From Fredinandcohnia onubensis (GTDB taxonomy: Bacteria > Bacillota > Bacilli > Bacillales > Bacillaceae_L), in NCBI RefSeq assembly GCF_002734215.1, contig NZ_NSEB01000002.1:124001-188000 (forward strand): a stretch of DNA of 64,000 bases, read 5' to 3'. Shown here one piece after another: positions 18,595 to 28,090 of the stretch; position 1 is the stretch's first letter; each line of letters opens with the position of its first letter. Under the pieces are notes generated by a model, which was not told where the DNA came from, made no database searches, and saw only the letters and a list, made by a program, of their open reading frames with translations. The position numbers and the translations under genes were made by a program.

Positions 18595-19353
18595 ATGATG
18601 TTAACTCCAGAAAGACATCTGCTTATTTTATCGTTACTAAAAGAACATGGGGTTGTGAAACTTCAAGAGCTGATTGAGAGAACAAATTCGTCGGAATCAA
18701 CGATTCGTCGTGATTTAGTACAGCTTGAAAATGAAAACAAATTAAGAAGGGTCCATGGTGGGGCTTCATTCGTTCACGGAAATCAATTGGAACCGAGTTA
18801 TATAGAAAAAACAGCAAAAAATGTAAAAGAGAAACAAGCAATTGCTAAATATGCATCAGAGCTTATTCAAGATGGCGACTCCATTTATTTGGATGCAGGG
18901 ACAACGACACAAGAACTAATCCCATTTCTTGACCACAAGGGACTTACTGTGGTGACAAATGGAGTAAACTTGATTGAACCCTTACTTGAAAAGGGGATTA
19001 CTACCTATCTAATAGGTGGTGTTTTGAAACCGAGTACAAAGGCCTTGATTGGGAGTCGAGCATTATCAAGCTTGAACCTTTATCGGTTTGATAAGTGCTT
19101 TTTAGGAGTGAATGGGATTGATTTGAAGTATGGCTATACAACCCCAGATCCTGAAGAAGCACTTATTAAACAAACAGCAATGGGCTTAGCGAAGGAAAAT
19201 TATATATTGGCTGATCACACGAAATTTAATGAGGTTTCTTTTTCGAAAATTTCCTCCTTAAAGGATGCCAATTTAATAACAGATAATGGATTAACAAAGA
19301 GTGAGCTTACGTCTTATCAAGAACATATCAACATAAAGGTCGTGACAACATGA
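18595..19353 (+). CDS. fruR: DeoR family fructose operon repressor
   Basis: 252 residues. N-terminal DeoR winged helix (TPERHLLILSLLKEHGVVKLQELIERTNSSESTIRRDLVQLE) and a C-terminal sugar-phosphate sensor domain with DAGTTT and the conserved ADHTKF segment. GAAGGATG lies upstream of two adjacent ATG codons; the second would give a one-residue shorter protein. First gene of a fruR-fruK-fruA operon, overlapping fruK by 4 bp (ATGA). Family members are relieved by fructose-1-phosphate. Confidence 0.95.
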   Translation: MMLTPERHLLILSLLKEHGVVKLQELIERTNSSESTIRRDLVQLENENKLRRVHGGASFVHGNQLEPSYIEKTAKNVKEKQAIAKYASELIQDGDSIYLDAGTTTQELIPFLDHKGLTVVTNGVNLIEPLLEKGITTYLIGGVLKPSTKALIGSRALSSLNLYRFDKCFLGVNGIDLKYGYTTPDPEEALIKQTAMGLAKENYILADHTKFNEVSFSKISSLKDANLITDNGLTKSELTSYQEHINIKVVTT

Positions 19354-20261
19354 TTTACACAGTTACGTTAAATCCCTCCATTGATTATTTTATCGAGTTG
19401 GATGAATTTTTGGTGGGTGAACTGAATCGTATTAAAACGGATCGAAAAAGCCCGGGTGGAAAAGGGGTCAATGTTTCTACTGTTTTACAAAATGTCGGGG
19501 TAGAGAGTGTTGCCTTAGGGTTTATAGGTGGTTTTACTGGCAAATTCCTTATTGATACCTTAACAGCAAAGAATATCAAGACAGACTTTGTCACTGTTGA
19601 AGGGGACACAAGAATCAATGTGAAACTTCATTCTGATGTGGAGACTGAGATAAATGGGGCCGGTCCGCAAATAAAATCTAATGAACTTGAACAGCTATTA
19701 GAGAAGTTTGATCAAATGCAAAAAGGAGATGTAGTGGTACTTGCAGGGAGTATCCCGGCATCGCTACCGTCGACACTGTATCAACAAGTCGCAGAGAAAT
19801 TGCAAGACAAGGGAGTTAAAGTGGTAGTTGATGCCACAAGAGACTTATTAGTCGAAGTACTTCCATATCAGCCGTTTTTAATTAAACCAAACCATCATGA
19901 GTTAGGTGAAATTTTTGGTGTTGAGATTAAGAATGCCGAACAAGCCATTCCTTATGGGAAAAAGCTCGTTGAAATGGGGGCGCAACATGTCATCGTTTCG
20001 ATGGCGGACAAAGGTAGTTTGCTATTTGTGAATGATGAAGTCTTTTTTGCGAACATTCCTGAAGGTACGCTTGTTAATTCTGTAGGTGCAGGGGACTCTG
20101 TCGTAGCAGGTTTTATTGCATCTTATTCCAAAGAACAGGTTGCGACAAATGCATTTCGTTTTGGAGCAACAGCCGGCAGTGCCACAGCCTATTCTGAAGG
20201 ATTAGCAACGGAAGAGAAAATAACTGAATTGATTTCACAAGTACAAGTGAAAAAGATATAG
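19350..20261 (+). CDS. fruK: 1-phosphofructokinase
   Basis: 303 residues of the PfkB/ribokinase fold. Phosphorylates fructose-1-phosphate to fructose-1,6-bisphosphate. Substrate-binding head MIYTVTLNPSIDYFIEL, SPGGKGVNVS, and the C-terminal anion hole with the catalytic aspartate in NSVGAGDSVVAGF. It lies between its regulator and the transporter that makes its substrate. Confidence 0.96.
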   Translation: MIYTVTLNPSIDYFIELDEFLVGELNRIKTDRKSPGGKGVNVSTVLQNVGVESVALGFIGGFTGKFLIDTLTAKNIKTDFVTVEGDTRINVKLHSDVETEINGAGPQIKSNELEQLLEKFDQMQKGDVVVLAGSIPASLPSTLYQQVAEKLQDKGVKVVVDATRDLLVEVLPYQPFLIKPNHHELGEIFGVEIKNAEQAIPYGKKLVEMGAQHVIVSMADKGSLLFVNDEVFFANIPEGTLVNSVGAGDSVVAGFIASYSKEQVATNAFRFGATAGSATAYSEGLATEEKITELISQVQVKKI

Positions 20262-20276
20262 AAAGGAACATGCAGG

Positions 20277-22139
20277 ATGAGAATTACAGATCTGTTGAAG
20301 AAAGATACGGTCATTATTGACCTTGTTTCTTCATCAAAACTTGAGGTCATTGAGGAATTGGTCTCAAAACTTGATGAAGCTGGCCGCCTACAGGATAAAG
20401 AACAATACAAACAGGCAATCTTAACAAGGGAAAGCCAAAGTACAACAGGAATTGGTGAAGGAATAGCGATACCACATGCGAAGACTGCTGCTGTGAAGAC
20501 GCCAGCGATTGCATTTGGACGCTCCATAAAGGGAGTAGATTATGAATCATTGGATGGACAACCAAGCCATTTATTTTTCATGATTGCTGCAAGTGAAGGG
20601 GCAAATAATGCACATCTTGAAACACTCTCAAGATTATCTTCGTTATTAATGGACGTTGGTTTTCGTGAAAAGATTATGCAGGTTCAAACTCCAGACGAGT
20701 TAATCGATGTGATTAATGAAAAAGAAAATGAGTCAGAGGAAGTGGAAGCGCCGGTTGAGAAAAAAGAAGGACAGCAAAAAGTTCTTGCGGTAACGGCATG
20801 TCCAACCGGAATTGCGCATACGTATATGGCAGCAGACTCATTAAAGGCAAAAGCAAAAGAAATGAACATCGATATAAAAGTTGAAACAAATGGTTCAACA
20901 GGTGTGAAAAATGAACTCACTCAAGAAGATATTGATGAGGCAGTAGCAATCATTGTAGCTGCAGACAAGCAAGTAGAGATGGCTCGTTTTAATGGTAAAA
21001 AGGTAATTCAGGTACCGGTAGCTCAAGGTATCCGCATACCGGAGGAATTATTAACAAGAGCGGTTAATCAGGATGCTCCAATCTACCAAGCTGAACAAAC
21101 CGAAAAGAAAAAAACAGAAGGCGGAGAAAGAAGTGGTTTTTATAAGCATTTAATGAATGGTGTTTCTAATATGCTTCCGTTTGTTGTAGGTGGCGGGCTA
21201 TTAATTGCCATTTCATTTATCTTTGGAATCAACGCTTCTGACCCGAATGATCCATCTTATAATCCGATTGCAGGCGCGTTGATGACAATCGGAAGTGCCA
21301 ATGCGTTTCAATTAATGATTCCTGTTTTAGCAGGATTTATCGCCATGAGTATTGCTGACCGTCCTGGATTAGCACCAGGTATGATTGGCGGTCTAATGGC
21401 GACAACTGGAGGAGCTGGATTTTTAGGTGGATTAATAGCTGGTTTTCTTGCAGGATATGTAGTCTTATTACTGAAGAAAGTCTTCTCGGGTTTACCATCA
21501 TCATTTGAGGGTCTAAAACCAGTGTTGATATATCCGTTCTTTGGGATCTTGATTACAGGTGCGATAATGTATGTACTTGTTGGTCCGTTAAAATTTGTAA
21601 TGGATGGGTTGACCGGTTGGCTTGAAGGACTAGGTACAGGGAACTTGATTGTACTTGGTTTAATTCTAGGTGGAATGATGTCAATTGATATGGGTGGCCC
21701 AATTAATAAGGCGGCATTTACCTTTGGAATAGCCATGATTGATGCTGGAAATTATGCACCACATGCAGCTATTATGGCGGGTGGAATGACACCACCGCTT
21801 GGATTAGCTTTAGCGACAACCCTCTTTAAAAATAAATTTACAAAGCAAGAACGCGAAGCTGGTAAAACAGCTTACTTCATGGGTGCATCGTTTATTACAG
21901 AAGGTGCGATTCCATTTGCTGCTGCTGATCCTGGGCGTGTTATTCCTTCTGCGGTCATTGGTTCTGCAGTTACGGGTGCACTAACCATGTTGTTTGGTAT
22001 TGGCCTACCTGCTCCACATGGAGGAATTTTTGTCATTCCTTTTGTAAATGGTAGCTGGGCGTTATACGTACTTGCGATAATTATCGGTACAATTATAACG
22101 GCGCTATTAGTTGGATTCTTGAAAAAGCCCATAAAATAA
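20277..22139 (+). CDS. fruA: PTS fructose-specific enzyme IIABC
   Basis: 620 residues in the order IIA-IIB-IIC. IIA phosphorylation site His67 in GIAIPHAK. IIB Cys175 in VTACPTGIAHTYMAAD. IIC membrane domain from about 300, with many Gly-rich helices (GGGLLIAISFIFG, GGPINKAAFTFG). It imports fructose as fructose-1-phosphate. AGAAAGGA precedes the ATG. The start of the gene follows fruK by 15 bp. Confidence 0.96.
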   Translation: MRITDLLKKDTVIIDLVSSSKLEVIEELVSKLDEAGRLQDKEQYKQAILTRESQSTTGIGEGIAIPHAKTAAVKTPAIAFGRSIKGVDYESLDGQPSHLFFMIAASEGANNAHLETLSRLSSLLMDVGFREKIMQVQTPDELIDVINEKENESEEVEAPVEKKEGQQKVLAVTACPTGIAHTYMAADSLKAKAKEMNIDIKVETNGSTGVKNELTQEDIDEAVAIIVAADKQVEMARFNGKKVIQVPVAQGIRIPEELLTRAVNQDAPIYQAEQTEKKKTEGGERSGFYKHLMNGVSNMLPFVVGGGLLIAISFIFGINASDPNDPSYNPIAGALMTIGSANAFQLMIPVLAGFIAMSIADRPGLAPGMIGGLMATTGGAGFLGGLIAGFLAGYVVLLLKKVFSGLPSSFEGLKPVLIYPFFGILITGAIMYVLVGPLKFVMDGLTGWLEGLGTGNLIVLGLILGGMMSIDMGGPINKAAFTFGIAMIDAGNYAPHAAIMAGGMTPPLGLALATTLFKNKFTKQEREAGKTAYFMGASFITEGAIPFAAADPGRVIPSAVIGSAVTGALTMLFGIGLPAPHGGIFVIPFVNGSWALYVLAIIIGTIITALLVGFLKKPIK

Positions 22140-22145
22140 GGGAGT

Positions 22146-22177
22146 TACCCCGTGCTACTTAGGCACGGGGTATTTTT
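22146..22177 (+). terminator. Terminator of fruRKA
   Basis: Perfect 10-bp stem TACCCCGTGC / GCACGGGGTA, 7-nt loop, T run. It ends exactly at the stop of the convergent phosphatase gene. Confidence 0.9.
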
Positions 22178-24261
22178 TACGATAGTGTGATTGGTTTATA
22201 GGTGATCGTATGATTGTTTTGATGTAACGCATTGTTAGCGGAGGTCGGGGTGAGGACGAGGTGTCCAATATTATTTCCGGTTTCAATGATGGGACCTTGA
22301 TTTGTAGAAAGGTAGCGAATTTTTTCTTTCCAAGTAAAATTGGTAGGACAAGGGGTATTTCTCTTTTGTTTAACGATATCGTAGGTCGCATCACAATATC
22401 TGTTAATTTCTTTGTTCCTTCGTTTAGCTGCATTTAATGTAACGATTGCCTTCATCAAACCTCCTTGTATTCCTGAAAAACTCATATTGTTCATCGGACT
22501 GCTTGTAAATTGGTAAATACATAGATGATCACCATCGGGAAATTCGATATTGGTCGTAACAGTAGAAGCGTAATGCACATCTCCCGATAAGATAAAACAG
22601 TGACTCGGGTTCCACTCCTTGAGTTGGTACAGGAGTTCACTAAAGCCCTCTCCATTATACTTCCAAGACTCAAAATCGAATGCTGTTGTTGCTGGAATAC
22701 CCATTGTTTTTAATGGATAAATATATTGATTGATGAAGGACTCGATTAAGCCAATTCCGTAAACAGGTGCAGGTGAAATAACAAGGAGTGGTTCACCACT
22801 TTTCCATCCACTTGCGTATAAACAGTCTGTTACCGTCTGCCAACCTCGTTTGCCAATAAGCTGAGGAGGTCGGTCCTTTTCTTCGATCGTACGCCCAAGA
22901 GAAACAGGGAGAGGGGTGTGGTCGTACTTTCTTTGTGTTCTTGTATCAAGGAAAATGGATGTTGGATTTGTCGGTGCAACAAAATTCCACTGATCAAACT
23001 TCCAAAGTATTTCTTCCCATGCGTCATGTGACTGTGAACGAGTATCATAAGTTTTACTATATCTCCACATATTACGGAGAAATGCAGGGTCAAATCGGTC
23101 TGGGTCATTACCCCATCCTTGAAATAGCCAATACGCCATAAGTCCATTGGCAACCACATGTCTTCCAAGTTTTGATGAGTAGACGTTATTTTTCCAATTG
23201 TGACTGATGTTCCAATCATCTGTTATATCATGGTCATCAAAGATCATATAGGTTGGAATGTTGGCAAGTAATCTTCTTACCTTAGTAAGAGTTTGATAGG
23301 TTACCTTCACACCTGCCACTTGTTCGTTATACTCTTTCTCGTATGCTTTCTTTTCCTTTTTTCGCTTGTCTTTTTTGGAAATAAAATAAATTTGATCCTT
23401 CTTAACTTTGTCTTTAAATGTTGGGAAATTACCATCATCTGTGTAAGCATCCCAAAGCTCAGGTGACCATGATAGTAAATAGAGAGCGGCATATTCGCCA
23501 AATGTCATCGCATGGTTCCGGGCATGTGAGGAGGTGAATTTGCAAAAATGCTCCATGATAAATTGTCTTCCTCGAGCCTGGTTTATTGATTTTTTGAATG
23601 GTTTTTCGTTGAGGCGAGGCTCCATTTCAGTAAGTTTTTCTCCGTTTCCAATGAGTTTTTTACCGGCTTTCACCATGATCTGAAATATCGGATCTGGTAC
23701 ATCATCTGCATAAATTTGGTCACCTAATAAAAATAAAGCGTCTGGGCGCTTTTCGAGGTCTAGATAGTTCATTTCGATTGTTTCGTCTCCTTGGCTAAGA
23801 GTATCCTCACCTTTTCCATGAAGCTTTCGACATGACCCATATAGGAGATTCGTTTTTTGTGGAGTTGGATCCGGAATAAAAAAACTAGGATAATCGAGGT
23901 CTCCATATGTGATTGAGTTTGGTTGCTTGTTTCCTAGAAGTTTGAAATCATGTAAGTCATGAATCTCAGAATTTTTTTGGAAAAGGAGATTATAGCCTAA
24001 GAGTGTGTTGACAGGGAATTGGGTTTGATTTGGTGATGTCAGTTTGATGAGGCTAATATAGAGTTGTTTCCCAGCACGAAAGGTCGTTGTTTCAGAATCA
24101 CAATCTATTTCATGGTACGCATAATTGGTACCATCTATTTTTTCAATGTGGTACAGCTTTGCACCAAGTCTGAATCTTTTTCTTAACGCAATCCAAATAT
24201 AAATGTGAGAAGGCTCAACTCGTCGCAGGATTGGCCCCGATAAAATTGTCGGTATATCCAT
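22177..24261 (-). CDS. PhoD-like metallophosphatase family protein
   Basis: About 694 residues; start taken at the ATG at 24261, with the upstream ATG at 24273 possible. N-terminal beta-rich domain (about 1-140), then a calcineurin-like PhoD domain with the metal motifs GDQIYADD, FDDHDITDDWN and SGDVHYA, and the GSCRK start typical for the family. PhoD enzymes are alkaline phosphatases/phosphodiesterases, usually exported by the Tat route. This one has no twin-arginine or other signal peptide and a hydrophilic basic insertion (KKDKRKKEKKAYEKE), so it seems cytoplasmic. The substrate is unknown. Convergent with fruA. Confidence 0.8.
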   Translation of the reverse strand: MDIPTILSGPILRRVEPSHIYIWIALRKRFRLGAKLYHIEKIDGTNYAYHEIDCDSETTTFRAGKQLYISLIKLTSPNQTQFPVNTLLGYNLLFQKNSEIHDLHDFKLLGNKQPNSITYGDLDYPSFFIPDPTPQKTNLLYGSCRKLHGKGEDTLSQGDETIEMNYLDLEKRPDALFLLGDQIYADDVPDPIFQIMVKAGKKLIGNGEKLTEMEPRLNEKPFKKSINQARGRQFIMEHFCKFTSSHARNHAMTFGEYAALYLLSWSPELWDAYTDDGNFPTFKDKVKKDQIYFISKKDKRKKEKKAYEKEYNEQVAGVKVTYQTLTKVRRLLANIPTYMIFDDHDITDDWNISHNWKNNVYSSKLGRHVVANGLMAYWLFQGWGNDPDRFDPAFLRNMWRYSKTYDTRSQSHDAWEEILWKFDQWNFVAPTNPTSIFLDTRTQRKYDHTPLPVSLGRTIEEKDRPPQLIGKRGWQTVTDCLYASGWKSGEPLLVISPAPVYGIGLIESFINQYIYPLKTMGIPATTAFDFESWKYNGEGFSELLYQLKEWNPSHCFILSGDVHYASTVTTNIEFPDGDHLCIYQFTSSPMNNMSFSGIQGGLMKAIVTLNAAKRRNKEINRYCDATYDIVKQKRNTPCPTNFTWKEKIRYLSTNQGPIIETGNNIGHLVLTPTSANNALHQNNHTITYKPITLS

Positions 24262-24422
24262 TTTGTTCACCATCCCATTTTTTTATATTCTATTCAGGGA
24301 TCTAGGCGACCGTTCATTTCAGGTATGTAACAGAGTTGTGTTGGAATAGGAGAGTGAGGGTTCGCGCCGGCGGAAAAGGAGCATAAGCGAAGCGAGGAAA
24401 GACAAACCTCAAAAGTTTCGGG

Positions 24423-24464
24423 TGACAAAATAGTTTGTCAAATTTAGGTGAAACAGCTTATAAT
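24423..24464 (+). promoter_or_regulatory. Promoter with palindromic operator for the ABC exporter
   Basis: The perfect dyad TGACAAA-ATAG-TTTGTCA (24423-24440) overlaps a -35 box TTGTCA (24435-24440). TATAAT follows after 18 bp (24459-24464), 38 bp before the exporter start. A repressor bound here would block RNA polymerase. No regulator gene is adjacent. The stretch 24290-24420 is otherwise GC-richer, with repeat-like AAGCGAAGCGAGGAAAGAC and no gene. Confidence 0.65.
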
Positions 24465-24501
24465 TCGTTATAGCAGTAGGAAATCACAAGGAGAGAGCAA
24501 A

Positions 24502-26220
24502 ATGATTCGACGTTTTTTTACATATTATAAGCCCCACCGCACACTGTTTTTAATTGATTTTAGTTGTGCGGTGATTGTTGCGATTCTAGAGCTGGCCTTT
24601 CCGCTTGCGGTGCAGTGGTTTATTGATAAACTTTTGCCAACTAGTAACTGGTCTGCAATCGTATGGGTGGGCATTGGATTGTTAGTATTATATTTAGTTA
24701 GCTCAGGTCTTCAATTTATTGTAGGCTATTGGGGTCATAAGCTAGGGATTAACATTGAAACGGATATGAGGCAGCAGTTGTTTCAACATGTGCAGCGGCA
24801 ATCATTTCGCTTCTTTGATAATACAAAAACAGGTCATATTATGAGCCGTATTACGAATGACTTGTTTGATATTGGCGAGCTTGCTCATCATGGTCCAGAG
24901 GATTTGTTCATTGCCATTATGACCTTTGTTGGTGCATTTTGGATCATGTTAACGATCAATGTGAAGCTTGCCTTAATTGCGATTATTGTTGTGCCATTTT
25001 TAGTATGGTTGATTGCTTTTTCAAATGTTCGCATGAATCGTGCGTGGAAGGCGATGTATAGCAATATTGCGGATGTAAATGCCAGGGTCGAGGACAGTGT
25101 GGCAGGGGCACGCGTTGTCCAATCCTTCACAAATGAAGAATTTGAAATTTCTAGATTTACAGTTGATAACGGTAAGTTTCGTCGTTCAAAGCTTAGTGCT
25201 TATAAAGTAATGGGGTCAGCATCTGCTGGTATCTACCTCATGACACGCTTGTTTGTCCTTATCGTGTTAGTAGTCGGTGCATGGTTAAGCTTTAGCGGGG
25301 AGCTTACTTACGGGGAATTAGTTGGATTCGTCTTATATGCCAATGTCCTGTTTAAACCGATTGACAAAATTAATGCCCTCCTGGAACTGTACCCAAAAGG
25401 GATGGCTGGTTTCAAACGTTTTACAGAGCTACTCGATATGGAGCCAGAAGTGAAAAATGCGAAGGATGCAGTTGCTGTTCCATCTCTTCGAGGAGATATT
25501 GTGTTTGATCAAGTCACCTTTGGCTATGACGAAAAACAGGGACCAGTCTTAAAAAATATAAATCTAAAGGTTCATGCTGGGGAGACAGTGGCATTTGTCG
25601 GTCCATCAGGAGCCGGGAAAACGACGATTTGTTCATTAATTCCACGTTTCTACGATGTGGATGGAGGTTCCATTTCGATTGACGGAATGGATATTCGAAA
25701 AATGACAAAGGAATCATTGCGTTCCCAAATTGGAATTGTTCAGCAGGATGTTTTCCTTTTTACAGGTACTCTACGAGAAAATATTGCATACGGAATGCTT
25801 GGGGCATCGGATGAACAAATTGAAGAAGCAGCAAGACGGGCTCACCTAGAAGAGTTTATTGCTGGACTACCAGATGGCTACGAAACACAGGTTGGGGAAC
25901 GTGGCCTTAAGCTTTCAGGTGGTCAAAAACAACGGATTGCTATTGCCCGCATGTTTTTAAAGAATCCACCAATCTTAATATTGGATGAAGCTACTTCTGC
26001 TTTAGATACAGAAACAGAGCAGATTATCCAAAAAGCATTAACAGAGCTTTCAAAAAATCGTACAACACTTGTTATCGCCCACCGTTTGGCTACAATCCGA
26101 AATGCAGATCGCATTATCGTGGTGACAGAAGATGGTATCGCGGAACAAGGCGGACATGATGAATTGCTAGAAAAAGGCGGGATCTTCGCAAATCTACATC
26201 AGGTTCAATATCAATCATAA
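24502..26220 (+). CDS. ABC transporter, fused permease and ATPase (exporter type)
   Basis: 572 residues from the ATG at 24502 with AAGGAGAGAG upstream. Six transmembrane helices (about 15-290) of the MsbA/LmrA type, then an ATPase with Walker A GPSGAGKTT (367-375), LSGGQKQR (from 471) and Walker B ILILDEATSALD. It works as a homo- or heterodimer that pumps lipids or drugs outwards. The N-terminus RRFFTYYKPHRTLFLIDF resembles B. subtilis YgaD. Substrate unknown. Single-gene unit with promoter, operator and terminator of its own. Confidence 0.9.
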   Translation: MIRRFFTYYKPHRTLFLIDFSCAVIVAILELAFPLAVQWFIDKLLPTSNWSAIVWVGIGLLVLYLVSSGLQFIVGYWGHKLGINIETDMRQQLFQHVQRQSFRFFDNTKTGHIMSRITNDLFDIGELAHHGPEDLFIAIMTFVGAFWIMLTINVKLALIAIIVVPFLVWLIAFSNVRMNRAWKAMYSNIADVNARVEDSVAGARVVQSFTNEEFEISRFTVDNGKFRRSKLSAYKVMGSASAGIYLMTRLFVLIVLVVGAWLSFSGELTYGELVGFVLYANVLFKPIDKINALLELYPKGMAGFKRFTELLDMEPEVKNAKDAVAVPSLRGDIVFDQVTFGYDEKQGPVLKNINLKVHAGETVAFVGPSGAGKTTICSLIPRFYDVDGGSISIDGMDIRKMTKESLRSQIGIVQQDVFLFTGTLRENIAYGMLGASDEQIEEAARRAHLEEFIAGLPDGYETQVGERGLKLSGGQKQRIAIARMFLKNPPILILDEATSALDTETEQIIQKALTELSKNRTTLVIAHRLATIRNADRIIVVTEDGIAEQGGHDELLEKGGIFANLHQVQYQS

Positions 26221-26247
26221 TAACCAGGAAATCCTGGTTATTTTTTT
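26220..26247 (+). terminator. Terminator of the ABC exporter
   Basis: ATAACCAGGA / TCCTGGTTAT arms around AA, then seven T; it begins at the stop codon. Confidence 0.9.
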
Positions 26248-26476
26248 ATGCCTAAATGGGTCAAAGGTCATATGAAAATTTCAGTCAATTGGCGGCCATT
26301 AGCATGAAAAAGGGTAGAAGAAAAATGAATCTTGTCAGTTTCAATCGGATGGTAGGGAACACGTAAAATCTGTTATTAAAATTTTATTTTAAAAAATAGT
26401 AAATTTGTATGAAAGGATGTTTTACACCCCTTAACGAACTTAAGAGTATGACGAAAAATTGTAGGGGGAATTGTGC

Positions 26477-28054
26477 GTGAAAAAAGTGTTGAAGCTATTA
26501 TTTGTTTTTACCTTTGTTAGTATTTTTTCACTTCAGGGAATCTGGGGCAACCCAGCAGAAGCAAGCGAAGGAGAGGAACCAGATATCCGGATTGGAGTTG
26601 TGCCTTCATCAGAGTCTTTGGTAGTCGGTTCGGTAGATAAGTTTGATGTTATTGATAAAGTTACAGGCGAGATCCTTTTAAGAGGAGATAATAATGAGAA
26701 AGTTAAGGTCGAGCTTGCAGGCTCATCTGTTGTAAAAACAAACTATCGATTACAGGTTTCCTATACAACAAGCAATGCGGCTGTTGCGGATTGGTTACAC
26801 CTTGCAGAATCAAATGGTTATCCAACTTATGTTGAAGATTATAATAATGGTTGGCGTTTATTGATTGGAGAATTTCCCTCAGATGCATCATTTGCAGTAA
26901 GAGCTGCTTTTAAAAATGAAATTGTGGCAAAAGGTTTAGGGGGTAGTGATGCCTATTGGAGATTAATCACGACTGTTGAAGGCGAATCAACAATCAAAGT
27001 CTCAAAAGGAGAAACAGCCATTACAACAACAAATCCGATTCAAGTTGTTTCAGAGGATTTAGTGACGATTAACGGAAAAAAATATCGCGGAATTGCTGAG
27101 GTTGGTTTTAATAGTTCAGGGGCACTTGCGGGAATCAATGAACTTCCAATAGAGGAGTATTTATATGGTGTAGTTCCACGTGAACTGCCACCTGTACCAT
27201 ATGGTGAATTAGAGGCGCAAAAATCACAAGCCATTGCTGCTAGAACATATGCCTTATCAAACATGGGTAAAAGAGGTAAGGACGGGTATGATCTTCTTCC
27301 AACAACGTCTGACCAAGTGTATGGCGGTTTTGAGGATGAACATCCAATCTCAAATGATGCAGTTGATGGTACACGTGGGATTGTTGCAACTTACGAAGGG
27401 AAATTAATTACGGCTGTCTTTAACTCTACTAGTGGAGGTTTTTCAGCCAATAACGAAGATGTATGGAGTTCAGACCCTGTTCCATACTTAAGAGGTGTTC
27501 CAGATGCACAAAGAGGTAAGGCATTCGAGCACGTACCTACCCTTGAGGTCTTCAAAAATAATAGCAACTCCAAGTCATTACGTGCAGCAAGTGAAGGAGA
27601 TTTTGAAGCAGATTGGTCTAAATACCACCGTTGGAATTTTGAATGGACAGCAGAAGAAATGAGCGATGTATTGAGTACATCCTTTAATACTGAGGTTGGT
27701 AAGGTATATGAAATTAACGTTTTAGAGCGCTCAAGTTCAGGTCGTGTGCTCAATATTGAGTTTGTTACGGAGAATGGTACATTTAATGAAACCAAAGATC
27801 GCATTCGAACAACTTTAAAATATATTAATGCAAGCGGCAACCAAGCTTCACTTTTAAGCACGCTGTTCCACATTGAGCCAGTTAAAGACAATAAATCAAA
27901 AGAAGTAACTGGTTTTAAAGTATACGGTGGCGGCTGGGGCCATGGTGTTGGCCTGTCGCAAACTGGTGCAGTCGGAATGGCTGAAAAAGGGGCAACCTTT
28001 GAGGAAATCCTCAAGCATTACTACCAAGGAATCGATATAGAGGATAGATACTAA
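26477..28054 (+). CDS. SpoIID/LytB domain protein, secreted
   Basis: 525 residues from the GTG at 26477 (AGGGGGA 7 bp upstream). Signal peptide at about 1-28, then a domain of about 200 residues (RIGVVPSSESLVVGSVDKFDV onward) and a SpoIID domain. The conserved IEEYLYGVVPRELP has the glutamate used by SpoIID as lytic transglycosylase, followed by AQKSQAIAARTYAL, and the GGGWGHGVGLSQTGAVGMA signature near the C-terminus. Proteins of this group are lytic transglycosylases or amidase enhancers (LytB). The 228 bp upstream are AT-rich, without a promoter that I would defend. Monocistronic. Confidence 0.88.
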   Translation: MKKVLKLLFVFTFVSIFSLQGIWGNPAEASEGEEPDIRIGVVPSSESLVVGSVDKFDVIDKVTGEILLRGDNNEKVKVELAGSSVVKTNYRLQVSYTTSNAAVADWLHLAESNGYPTYVEDYNNGWRLLIGEFPSDASFAVRAAFKNEIVAKGLGGSDAYWRLITTVEGESTIKVSKGETAITTTNPIQVVSEDLVTINGKKYRGIAEVGFNSSGALAGINELPIEEYLYGVVPRELPPVPYGELEAQKSQAIAARTYALSNMGKRGKDGYDLLPTTSDQVYGGFEDEHPISNDAVDGTRGIVATYEGKLITAVFNSTSGGFSANNEDVWSSDPVPYLRGVPDAQRGKAFEHVPTLEVFKNNSNSKSLRAASEGDFEADWSKYHRWNFEWTAEEMSDVLSTSFNTEVGKVYEINVLERSSSGRVLNIEFVTENGTFNETKDRIRTTLKYINASGNQASLLSTLFHIEPVKDNKSKEVTGFKVYGGGWGHGVGLSQTGAVGMAEKGATFEEILKHYYQGIDIEDRY

Positions 28055-28059
28055 GAAAG

Positions 28060-28090
28060 AAGACTCGTGCATGGGCACGAGTCTTTTTTT
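28060..28090 (+). terminator. Terminator of the SpoIID-like gene
   Basis: AAGACTCGTGC / GCACGAGTCTT, 4-nt loop, eight T or more. It reaches the end of the convergent glnS gene. Confidence 0.9.

Noticed and set aside
21308-22132. Long minus-strand open frames under fruA
   Set aside because: Antisense shadow of the Gly/Ala-rich IIC membrane domain; no ribosome binding site.
27391-28014. 207-codon minus-strand frame opposite the SpoIID-like gene
   Set aside because: Exactly antisense to a well-supported gene, with no start signal; codon use is that of a complement.
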